From assembly GCA_015680685.1 (NCBI GenBank), contig MNCI01035854.1, positions 572,764 to 636,763 on the forward strand: a DNA stretch of 64,000 nt, given 5' to 3'. Origin of the DNA: Gnetum montanum (taxonomy: Eukaryota > Streptophyta > Gnetopsida > Gnetales > Gnetaceae). Below, piece by piece: positions 34,661 through 45,399 of this stretch; the first letter of the stretch is position 1, and every line of letters starts with the position of its first letter. The position numbers and the translations under genes were made by a program. The notes below the pieces were generated by a model. It made no database searches, had not been told where the DNA came from, and worked only from the letters and a program-made list of their open reading frames with translations.

Positions 34661-35860
34661 AATAATCATCATCATCATCCTAACCTTGTCCCAGAATGGG
34701 GTCAACTACATGAGTTCTTTTTTACCATTCACCTCTATGAAGAGCTAGATCCTTACTTATTTGTAGTATCTTCAAATCACCTTTGATCATTTTTTCCCAT
34801 GTCTTTTTTGGTGTTCCCTTCATTGGCTTTTTTGGAACAGTGATGTAGCAACCTTTATTTATAAGCTCATTGTTTGATCTTATTTGCACATGGCCAAACC
34901 ATCTAAGCCACCATTCTTGTATCTTATCTGAAATAGAAGCCACTCCACATCATCCTCTAATGTTTGTATTGCATAGTTTGTCTCTTCTAGTCACAGTGAA
35001 CATCCATTGAAGCATTCGTGTTTCTACCACACTAATTGTTGTCCATAGCTCTTTTGTACTACCCAACATCAATACCATATAAGATAGCAAGTCTAATTGC
35101 TATCTTGTAAACTTTCCCCTTTAATTTTATTAGTACACTTTTATCACATAGAAAACCACTAGCCTGTTTGCACTTTTTTGCAAGGTAATCCCAATTCTAG
35201 GTGCTTTCATAAAGTAAATGTTCTTTGAATAACATGATGTTATCCTCTTTCAAATTCCACCATGATGTTAAAGATCCGTGTTACTAAATTGGTGACCATT
35301 AGTCAATGCTAAGTTGCAAGGCACTCTCTAGGTATGACCTTGCAGTCTTACGCATAGCCTAGTCTCTTTGTGTAGGAAGATATGATTAATTTGTGTTTTA
35401 TCCATACTACTCTTGTGTGTAATTAAATGTTCCACCCTCTTCTTGACATAAGTATTTGCAATTGCAATGTCACGAACACTTGCAAATTGTAATAGTGAAT
35501 CTCCTATATCATTGTGCTCTCCAAATCCTTGTCCTCCATGAATCTTGTTGTATCCCATTTTTATAGATCCAACATGACCATTAAAATCCTCACCAATGAA
35601 TATGCTTTCCTAGTTGGGAGTTTCTTGAAAAACCTAATCCATGAAATCCAAAAAATCATGCTTAATCGAATTTTCTAAGATAATTTGTGGAGCAAATACA
35701 TTGATGACATTAATGATCTCATTTCCAAGCACAAGTTTGATGTCCATAATTCGATCACTGTGACAAGATACTTGTACCACTTTATCTTTAACAAATTGAT
35801 CAACAACAATGGCTACTCCATTTTGATGATTTTATTTCTTGAGTAGAAGAATTTGTAACC
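34661..35860 (-). mobile_element. RTE-like LINE fragment with RT core deleted
   Basis: 35850-35328 encodes an apurinic-type endonuclease domain in broken frames. Readable are a SCHSDRIMDIKLVLGNE stretch, NGHVG, HGGQGFGEHNDIGDSLLQFA and ANTYVKKRVEHLITHKS, all hallmarks of plant LINE endonucleases. 35200-34722 encodes the distal part of the polymerase polypeptide, with RWFGHVQIR and KKTWEKMIKGDL. The RT palm region that should lie between is absent, so there was an internal deletion. The 3' end on the minus strand is a GATGATGATGATTATT run at 34680-34661, as expected for RTE-type tails. It is dead. Neighbouring DNA gives no clear target duplication. Confidence 0.75.
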
Positions 35861-37600
35861 CTAGCCTAAATCTTTAGCCTTCTCTCAATTCCATCTTATT
35901 TCTTGGAGGCTTGTAATGTAAATTCTTCATCTTCTCATGGCGTAATTTTTGAGTTAACAATATTATTGTCAAACAAGGAAATTTTTTCTTATGGGCTATC
36001 TATTTGGACTAATCAATGCTTCATTTAGAAAAAAATATTCACATAAGCTCATATCTTCTCTTGTTTCTTTATTGTCATTTGATCATTATTATCATTTATA
36101 ATAACCTGAATCTTTATATCTTTAACTTTAGATCATTTTTTCCTATCATCAACTTCAACATGATTTTTCTTTTCCTTAGCATATTTTTTTCTTAAACATA
36201 AAAGGACAAACATTAAATAAATGTACTTTAGGATGACAAAGGTTATAAGTATTAGAAGAATTATAATATGTGATTGGCTAAATATAAGTCATATTGTCTA
36301 CCTATAATATTCATTATTTTTTACAATTAAGAAGATTGATTTCAATAAAAAAGCGTCTACAAGAACCAAATGGTGTGGAAATAGATTTCATATATTGATA
36401 GAACAATAACACTAAACAATCTCTTGCTCAATTGTCTAAAAAATCAATAGAAGATTAAATAACTATACAAAACATGGAACTTTATAAGATTTTGCAAGTT
36501 GGACATAAAAATCTGGAGCCTACTTACAAATGATCAATGTTGCATGCTTATATATAAATATAGAACAATAACACTAAACAATCTCTTGCTCAACTGTCTA
36601 AAAAATCAATAGAAGATTAAATAACTAAACAAAACATGGAACTTTATAAGATTTTGCAAATTGGACATAAAAATTTGGAGCCTACTTACAAATGATCAAT
36701 GTTGCATGTTTATATATAAATGATCCTATATCAAGGGCATGTTGCACTATTTATGCATTGTCTAGCTTAACAAGCATAAAAACCAGGAATAATACTTAGC
36801 ATAAATGAGTTTAATGTAATGTTTTTCCATTGTATAATTTACTTGCGAAGCGAAACTTTGATTACAACGAATCTAACACCCAATGTTTCTAACCCATTGG
36901 TCTATATTATTTTATCTTTTGTTATTTCTAATTGATCTTGGTTATTTTATGTCTTTTAAAGGATTTGATCTCATGACCTTGTAAATAGTATTATTTTATG
37001 CTTAATTGTATTTGTGAAATCTTCGAATTATCTTTTTAATTAGCTTACCTTGTATTATTATGATCTTCCTTTTTAAAAATGTCTTGGTGTTTCTTGCTAA
37101 CAAAAGGTTGATGAGGATGGTGGCACATGATGGAACTAACAATTGGTTAGTTGGGAAAAAATACCATATTTCCATTATATTTGTTTAAGCTTATTTTCTT
37201 TTATTCTTTTATGTAAACTAGAACTTTTCTATTATTTGTAGACTCTTAAGTGGACCTTTCTATCTATTATGAATTTGATCATGGAGATGCTTCACTGTAA
37301 GCCTTTGTTGCTATATTGGCTTGAAGTTTGTAATCTTGTATTTAGCTAAGAGTCTATACCTTGCATCAATTGCTCATACTCATAGGTCATTTCTTCCTCT
37401 CTTATAATGATTTGATCTCTTAGTATTTAGCTTCATGTGTTATAGACCAACATTGTTACAGTTTGATTGTAAAGGTAAAGCAACTGATTCAAGCTTTATC
37501 TTCTTGTTATGATTGTAATGTATCAATTATTGTTTCATAATTCTTGGATTATTATGTCATAATTACTGGTTTGGTCATCCTTGTTTCCCAAGTTCTGGAT
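35861..37600. other. Intergenic with 162-bp tandem duplication
   Basis: Mostly AT-rich unassigned DNA. No supported gene. The only clear structure is the duplication at 36400-36722. Confidence 0.5.
36400..36722. repeat. 162-bp tandem duplication
   Basis: Two near-identical units start GAACAATAACACTAAACAAT at 36401 and 36563. They differ at only a few positions, for example TTGTC/CTGTC, so the event is recent relative to the surrounding relics. Confidence 0.9.
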
Positions 37601-37639
37601 GAATGTTATCCTTTTATTGACCTCTTATGTTTGCTTTGT

Positions 37640-37810
37640 CTTTTTTCCTCTAGAACAAGACATCTTAAAGGTTAGGGAGATGTCTTTCTCAAGTCTCAAG
37701 AGTTGTAGAAAAGACATCTTTCTATTTGGCAAGATGTTTATCTATCAGGGAGAGACGTCTGTATTTCATTATAGATGTCTTGTAGTAGATGTCTATGTAC
37801 CATTTCTACC
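37640..37810 (+). repeat. Copia-like LTR relic with AAGACATCT dyads
   Basis: Three dyads of the form AAGACATCT, 10-16 bp, AGATGTCTT are spaced through this stretch, one still reading AGACGTCT. The same dyad array occurs in reverse orientation at 52940-53170 next to a Copia gag. I infer a U3 relic of that family. LTR ends are not clear. Confidence 0.45.
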
Positions 37811-39071
37811 CTAGCTGTAGAGAATTTGCATAAAACTCTGTATTTTGTGCTTTTAAACTTTTATTTTGATGTATTTCATAATAAAATATGGACAATTATT
37901 TCTTCAACTGATCCAAATTTGGACAACAACGAATCCAATTGCGACTTGGGTATATTTGTTGTTGGCGTACTTGAGCTAAAGTTACATTGAGATGTCATAA
38001 CATAATCGTGATAGTGTTTAGAAAGCTAAATCAACTTGGTTCCATAACACAAAATTTTGAGTTGTGGAGAGCTTGTGTTTAACACTCAAATTCAATTCCT
38101 ATACATACAACACATCCATTTTGTCCATAAGGTTATGGATCATCTAACCAACAAGTAGCTGAGAATCACATTGTCAACTTCTAGTAGTTGTCCCCACAGC
38201 TTTTGCACCTTTTTGAGGGAGTCATCATCATGCTCCTTGAAAGGCACCTCTTCATCTTCATTCATTTAGGTACTCACGCTCAAACATTTTCTCATGTACA
38301 CCATTGTGCACACACTCATGCATATTAGCATTTTCAAATGGTCCTTTGAGAGGAATGTGGCTCCCTTTACTCTTCTTCTTATGTGCCATGGTATCATGGG
38401 AACTACAGGAAATAGACCATGATCACAAATCATGAATCATCATCAACTTCAAATTGCAAACCATGAATTTGATACTATAATGGTGTCGCCCTTGAAAAAC
38501 ACTACTCGACATCACCTAAGAGTCCCGAAGTAGCAACGAGGAAGGATAGACTCAAAATAGACTAGGCTTCAAAGTTCACTGTATTTGCAAGCATAACATA
38601 AGTACCAATAAGTCCTTAGTCTAATGTTAGTAGTGTAGCAAGTACACCCTAGCAAATGCATAAGTGATAACACCAATGAGATACATGCACACACACGTAC
38701 AATAAGAGAGAAAGGACAAACATACACACATGACATCATTCCCTTAAAGAGCTAACACATGTTCCTACTTAATACATTTAGCCCTAAGCCTTGCTTTGAA
38801 GAGAAGGGTGGTGACTTGAGCCAGAAAGGCTACATATCCTTGTGATGATATTTACAAAGGAATAAAGGCCATGTAGTTATATGATGATGGTTGTGATAGC
38901 ATGGAATTCATGAAGATCTCCACACTCCTTCGACCTCTATTTTGGAGAGAAACAACCTTTTATCCACCAACAAGGCATGTTTTCCTACATTTTTTCACTC
39001 TTTTTTTAGGATCATAATTTTTTAAATACAATTTTTAAAATTTCTTTTCACTATTACTACTTTGTTACCAA
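37811..39071. other. Intergenic, nothing identified
   Basis: No recognisable protein or repeat. The stretch 38200-38520 is moderately GC-richer and may be a decayed retroelement, but no motif supports it. Confidence 0.4.
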
Positions 39072-39170
39072 TAATAAAGTATTAACTTAGTGATAGGAAT
39101 CTTAGCTTGATAACCTTAGGTCACATGTTCAATTCTGTTGATTCTATTAGACAACATTGAGTTATAAAAA
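39072..39170 (+). mobile_element. SINE relic
   Basis: AAAGTATTAACTTAGTGATAGG (decayed A box) and ATGTTCAATTCTGTTG (decayed B box) with the spacing of the copy at 33744, then ACATTGAGTTATAAA. Confidence 0.5.
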
Positions 39171-39459
39171 GAAAAGAAATTCTCTTAAAGAACTTCCGAA
39201 AAGAGATTAAAGAGATCAAAGTTGAAAATTTTTCTACTCAGAAAAAAATACTTTGGAAATTGTGCATGCAAGGAAGCAAAAATATTGTTCAGAAAATGTG
39301 CAATTTTTGAAAGATAGCATTGATAAAAGGTAGAAGGATGAAAACACAAATTTTTGTTTTGGCCCGATGCCTTTGCACTAAGGAAGAAAAGTTATTGAAG
39401 GTAAAATACTTGAACTCAACATCTCTATTTTGAAACTTTATTGTCTTATTACAAAATTA

Positions 39460-40330
39460 TCAATTTGATTACAAGTTGTATTAAATCATGTTTAAACTAG
39501 CGATAAAAAATAATCCACACTAACCATACACTTGCATTTCATTAATATATTTCTCATTGTCTTCCCACTTTGAGTTAGTGAAGTGCAAGTGTATGGCCCA
39601 ACTCTAAGTGAGGTAAATGATATCTTGATGTTGTGGGCTCCATTTACTTCTAAGTGAAAACATGGTTAAAATAGAGTAATATGATCTAAGCCAAGTGTAG
39701 TGTAATTAAGGAAACTATTATAGCCTATGGTGATGAGTAGTCATCCTTGGTTTCCTGTACATGTCTTGGATTGATGTAAGCATTACCTGGTTACCAAGTG
39801 TTATGCTATTGGGTAAACTAAGCAATACAACTACTAAGACTATCAAATGATTACACTTATATGCTCAAAACTAGTTGACTTATTCCACCTTACTATATTA
39901 GTAAATGTGGAAATTAAAGTATTTTGGAAATGTAAAGAACTATACTAAAGTAAGCATATTAAAGAAATTACAATTAAACCAAGTAAAGAAATTAGCTAAT
40001 TAAAACAAAGAAACTACGTAAAGAAATTAGCTAAGTAAAATAAAGAAACTAAGTAGATGCTACAATGGTGGAAAACAATCACAATCCTTATTGTTGTTTA
40101 TGAACTATGCCTAAGTACAATCCACTTGAATAAAGATTCTGTATAACTTTCAATACAGTCTTAGGAAAACTGTTACAATCTATTTTCATAGTTTAAACTT
40201 AGCGATAGAGTGAATCTTTTTAAACTTTTTTCCATTTTCTCAACTAGGATGTAGAGAATTAATGTTAGTGTAAAGATACTACAACCTTTTTAAAAGAGTG
40301 ATAAATTTTGGTAATGTTTCCAACTTTTTA
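39460..40330 (-). repeat. Decayed Gypsy LTR of the LTR1-LTR2 type
   Basis: Shares in order the family tracts CTTCCCACTTTGAGTTAGTG region, GTACATGTCTTGGATTGATG, GGTTACCAAGTG, TATGCTCAAAACTAG and TTGAATAAAGATTCTGTATA with LTR1 and LTR2. Ends are not recognisable. Minus orientation. Confidence 0.55.
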
Positions 40331-40847
40331 CAAGATATGTTAAGAAATTTCAAGAGCCACAACTTCCCCATATATCTTGGAAGGCTTTTTATACTACAAT
40401 TCCCAACTCTAGTGTTAAGAGAGCATGTGCATTTGCCAAAAATTCATTAGTAGTGGTTCAATGTATGATCTTAGTAAAACATAGCAGTTGACTTGATTGC
40501 AACCACCTGAAATTGCTAGGTATTGGACTAATATAAGAATTTTCCATCCTTATTCTTAAAAATCTTCTTCCACCTTTCAATATTCCTAGATTTCTTCATA
40601 TAATTTTAATACTAGGATGTACACCAAGTTATAAAGGTTGATATGATGTTACCTACTTGTATCCATGTCTCAAATCTACTAGTAGTTGTTTGATGGTATA
40701 TCTTGATGAACATAACACATCTACTAGTAGTTGTGGATAGTAGATGTTTGACACCACTAGGGTTGATTAAGACTAATTAGTAAATCCATGTGCATGATAG
40801 CTTAATAGTTGAACACTAGTTGAGGACACATGATCACGATCTTACAC
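40331..40847. other. Unassigned
   Basis: No coding or repeat structure recognised, apart from CTACTAGTAGTTG direct repeats near 40675-40735. Confidence 0.4.
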
Positions 40848-41475
40848 TTGATATAGTGAATACTAGTCTTCTTGTGCTTATCTAGTTGATGTGATGGAGA
40901 TGGCAGATGACTTGTGTATTCTATCTTTTGCTCATACTAATGCTTATTCTATGATCTACTTAATATGCTTGATAGATATTAATATATGCTTGTAGGTCAA
41001 AGTGCTTTTGCCTAGCCTTTACTCATNGAGGAGTCCATGAGCCCCATGGATGATTAATGATTACAGAAAGTTAAGTACAAAACCCAGAAGAAACAACCTA
41101 AGAATTTTGACACATCAAACGAAGACATCAAACAAGAACATGAAATTGGCAATGGGAGAATAATCATTAACATCAAGCTAACCCTGTAGCCCTCCTCATC
41201 CTCATAGCCCTTGATGATCTAAAAAATAAATGGGAGTTTGTATAACTAAGTAAGAAACCTTGGCAGTTCCTCCTAATTAACCAAGGATAAGTCCCATGAG
41301 TAAAGGCTAGGCAAAAGCACTTTGACCTACAAGCATATATTAATATCTATCAAGCATATTAAGTAGATCATGGAATAAGCATTAGTATGAGCAAAAGATA
41401 GAATACACAAGTCATCTGCCATCTCCATCACATCAACTAGATAAGCACAAGAAGACTAGTATTCACTATATCANC
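40848..41475. repeat. N-bounded segment with inverted copy of its left flank
   Basis: 41294-41474 is the reverse complement of about 40848-41026. Single Ns sit at 41027 and 41475. The inner part 41028-41150 is the reverse complement of the Gypsy 3' internal region seen in element B (about 49440-49540). Reversing the whole 41028-41474 block would make both edges consistent with neighbouring sequence, so the block is probably a misoriented contig. Confidence 0.8.
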
Positions 41476-41855
41476 GTAACACATTGCACACTAATTTATG
41501 ATTTTGTTATGGTTGTAGTGGGAAGTATGGACTGGAAGTGGGATTGTCTTCATTGAGGAAGACACAGTAGCACATGCGATGAGGACCATTCATAATCATT
41601 GGATCTTCTCCCTTGCTCTTTAGCTACCAGAGGAGCTGGATGTCAGTTTTGTCCAGGGTGTTCAATTCTATTATCATGAACATCTAATTTTGTAAAATAT
41701 TGTAAATCTATACACTTAGGAACTTAGATTCTGTTTGTTCTGTTTGAGTCAGTTTGCATGTTAGTTAGTAATCCCATACATTCTCAATATTTTGTAAGGA
41801 ACTTGTTCATCCTCTTGTTCACTTGAGGATGAGTTTTCATTCAGTTATGAGGGTA
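41476..41855 (+). mobile_element. 3' non-coding end of an upstream Gypsy element
   Basis: Closely similar to 49925-50304 and 62090-62494, the sequence just before the 3' LTRs of elements B and C. It includes ACTTGAGGATGAG, a motif that lies before the polypurine tract in Athila/Tat elements, and ends TATGAGGGTA just before LTR3. Confidence 0.75.
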
Positions 41856-42744
41856 TGATTAATTGTATTTTGTAGGGCTCTGATATTAAAGCTGCGATGT
41901 TAGGTATTTGATATCGGGCCCCAAGATGCCATGTAAGATATCTGATATCACGGGGTATGTGTTGGCCTATAAATATAGCGCTCGAGCACACATTTTTAAT
42001 GTAGTTTTTGTCATAGCATAGTAGGGCTCTTATAGTTTCTTTTCCCTAGAGTTAGAATATTTTCCAAAGTGCCCACAACAAGAGTCATTAAGTGTATGGA
42101 TCTTTATTCGAGCATTGTTATACTTGAGCACAGTAGTGTGTGCAGCAATAAAGAAGAGCTCTCTGATTAAATCTTGCAACACCTTGGCTAGCTTAAATAT
42201 TTTATTCATGCATTTAATGTTTATGCAATTTCCTTTAATGCTTCCAAGTAATTAAGATAAAGTAATCTAGTTTGATTAAATAGAAATTAATTAAGCACAT
42301 AACTATGACCACTTCAAGCATGCGTATGACCACTTCGAGCATGCGTATGACTCTTGGTAATCCTAGCAATGCTTAACATTTAGTAACCCAATAGCGTTAT
42401 ACATGTTCAAGATGTGCACAGAAAGTGGGACCAGATACTTATGTTAGGATAGTGAGTTATTAATTAACAATTAGATTAGTTAAAGTGGTTTATAAATTAA
42501 GTTTCAAATTGTTTTTAATTGTAGATAAATAAATTATAAAATAATAAAAATTATGTGCCTTAATTATACTGAACCATACAATTAAAGCTCCACAAGATAG
42601 TTGAGAAGACAACAATTTTCAGGATTAGATTTCATGTCATAAAACCAATGTACTTAGAAATTAAGTTTTGTGACATTTGATTGGATCACGTGTGAACACT
42701 TGTGATTCATATGGTTGGGCATAAGGGTACCTTACCGCTCATCA
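41856..42744 (+). repeat. LTR3, 5' LTR of element B
   Basis: 889 bp, TGATTAATTG...CTCATCA. TATA box TATAAATA at 41968-41975, preceded by a U3 with TTTGATATCGGG and ATCTGATATCACG dyad words. The AAGAGCTCT and GAATAAAG tracts match the other LTRs. It is preceded by a 3' internal end and followed by a PBS, so it serves two internal regions or results from LTR recombination. Confidence 0.8.
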
Positions 42745-42745
42745 T

Positions 42746-42764
42746 TGGTGTCATTGTTAAGGAC
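42746..42764 (+). other. Primer binding site of element B (tRNA-Asp type)
   Basis: TGGTGTCATTGTTAAGGAC, one base after LTR3, a tRNA-Asp PBS with several transitions. Confidence 0.65.
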
Positions 42765-42905
42765 CTTTAGTTGTTATGTGTGCTATTTAGGACTTAGTGA
42801 AAAATTATTTAAGATTATTGGAATGAACCCTAGAGTCATATCATACATTAAAATTACTATAACAATTTTAACAAGCACACTGCTTTTCTTATTTTCTAAC
42901 ATAAT

Positions 42906-45360
42906 ATGTCTTCTTCTCATAGGAGTGATTCTTCACCCAAGTCTGATGGAGTAAATTAGTAGGTGCCCCAACAATATAGAGTAGTATATGCTCATCTTGA
43001 TGAGTACATACCTAATTTCACCTTCATCTTGCATGAGGACGAACTGTTGCAGTGGCACGACATGGAGGGTAACATCGTCTTGCCATCCGATGGATCCATT
43101 CTTGTGATGCTCCAACAAACTCTTATGCCATTGGGCATTTAGGAACTTCATGTCAAGTACATTGTGTAGGATAGTAAACCATGGATTATCATTCCATTGA
43201 TGCACAGTGTCTAAGGGATTGATAACTAGAGCAACGCTATGAATCTGCGAAGGGGTAGTGGTTCAATGATTCCTCATACTTGCCATACCAAAAATATGGT
43301 GGAGAACCCTTCTCTAGGGATGTTCCATTCAAAGAATATCCTCTCTTTAACTTTGGTGAAGGAGGTCAAAACCAAAACCTATAGTCCATGACCCATAATC
43401 TGGGTTATGAAAAGAATAGATCTAATAACAAAGGGGGATCCAAGGAGGTGAGTCAAGGCTGGGATGCAGACAAGAAGCATGATTATGATCATGGCTATGA
43501 TTATCGAAGAGGGAATGGCAGGAATCATGATGGTGCTAGTCCTCCTTCCTCTTCACCTTCATCATCATTTTCTTTCTCTTCTGGCTCTGAACGTAATTGT
43601 AGGGGTTGCGATCTTGATGGAGGTGACTGATGAGACCAAGATGATCATAGGGACTATTAGGCAAGTTAAGATCCAATGCATGGGCGTTCAAGAGAGATCC
43701 ACCACCATGAATGATGGGGTAGTAAAGGGCATCATAGGCACTAAAATCATGGCCTCGATGAGCCTTTGCTTGCTACCCGAAGCATGCTAAACATTGCAGA
43801 GGCAGTGAAGATTCCCATAAAGCACGTTAAGAATAGTCAAATCTGTAGAACCATCTTCAAGATTTTCATGATGCTTGTGTCTTACAAAATATAGAAAATG
43901 ATTGGCAAAAGCTTAAGTTGTTCCTCTGGACACCCATTAAAGAAGCAAAAAGCTGGTACTAATTCTTAGAACTAAAATCCATCAAACGATGGGGTACTAT
44001 GCTCAAACTACTCAACGACAAATATCAAATGTACTCACGAGTGTCCAACTTGAGGAGAGAGATCCAAGGATGGAAATAAGGGACACATTAACCTTTGGAT
44101 GTTGTCATGGGCCGATATTATTCTCTATTGCATAGATGTCTTAACCATGGTTATTCTCAACATGAGTAACTTTGCCATATCATAGATGGGCTCCGATCAG
44201 AAATGAGGAGAACTCTTAGCATCTATGCCCAAGGGCGATTACTAGAACTAAGGGCCCATTAGATTCAATTGCTGATTGAGCAAGTAGTGAAAGAAGAAGG
44301 AGAGTTGAGGAAATGTGAAAGTGCAAAAGAATACAACTGTGATCCTTCCATTTACAAGAGGGAGGTTAGATTTTATGATAGTGAGGAGGAATCATCACTT
44401 GATGAGGTGACGAATTGGAAAACCTTGTCACTTCAAAAATTTACCCTTGAAATTTTGACCAAGGTTGATCAGTTATAGGATTCTATGGATAGTAGGTTTC
44501 AAGTTATCTTGAAAATTACTGAAGAGTCGAAAGAAGAAGGTAGTGATTGTGATCGCAAGAGGCACAAAGAAGCTAAACACACCAATCAAAGTGGTAAGGG
44601 CAAGATTGCTGTAATAGAGGGAGTTGCAGGAACCAAATCAAATGATGATGGTAAATGTGACATCTACCATTATGAACATCCTAAGGGGTGTTGCCCCATT
44701 GTGTCACACTTACAAGAGTCTGGGGTGTATGCTTTGAATCCACAACTAGTAAGAAGGCAAAGACCCAGAAGGTTTCCTTATCCTCAAGGCAATCCTAGGT
44801 AGCTCCATTAGCAACAATAGTATTATCTAAGTGGAACTCCACCACAACCATATGAGCAGTATCAATAATGGCAGCAACCATAGTCATGGGCACTGGCACT
44901 GCCAAGGTAACAGTACCCTTACAAACAACCTGACCTATATGGGTATTATGTTCAGCAACCCTTGTCTCCACATGACTCTTCCAACCACGTTTCTACTTTT
45001 CAACCTCACTACTACCCTCCATACTATTATAGAACTTATTCTCCACATTCAAGGAGAAATACCACTTTCTATCTTTATCCTCCTCCTATCCTTGCATTTG
45101 TTCCTCCATCCTCAACATAGCTACTGCTTTCTCCATCCATGTAGGATGAACTTCCAGCCCAATCATAGTAATGCAATGCTACTAAGGCCGTTAATCTACA
45201 ACTGGTTTCTCAACCGAGTGGTTCAGATACTAGATCATGGAAAAGACCTTTCTTCCAATCCCGTAGTCCACCTAAGCCCTCACATGCACATGCAGTTGGT
45301 AACCCTGCTCCTCCATCTCTCTCTGCATCTAATTCATTCAAGTTCCCTTTAAACCAAATA
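42906..45360 (+). pseudogene. gag of Gypsy element B (broken)
   Basis: Starts ATGTCTTCTTCTCAT at 42906 and is interrupted by many stops. The N-terminal domain contains LDEYIPNFTFILHEDE. A Ser/Asp/Gly-rich spacer follows (43388-43630). The capsid core lies at 43870-44260, with NDKYQMYSRVSNLRREIQGW and YYSLLHRC. A Cys/His cluster (CDIYHYEHPKGCC) is at about 44656-44700, and a Gln/Pro/Tyr-rich tail follows to about 45360. It is the only copy in the window, apart from the partial copy in A, that retains the capsid core. Stops are mostly TAG/TAA where CAG/CAA or TGG is expected. Confidence 0.8.
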
Positions 45361-45399
45361 CCACATAGGATCCATATTGTTATGCTCACTCATGTTGTA

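Noticed and set aside
44831-45352. 173-residue plus-strand frame in element B
   Set aside because: Wrong frame of the Gln/Pro/Tyr-rich Gag tail; the same shadow recurs in A (455-105) and C (55721-56482).
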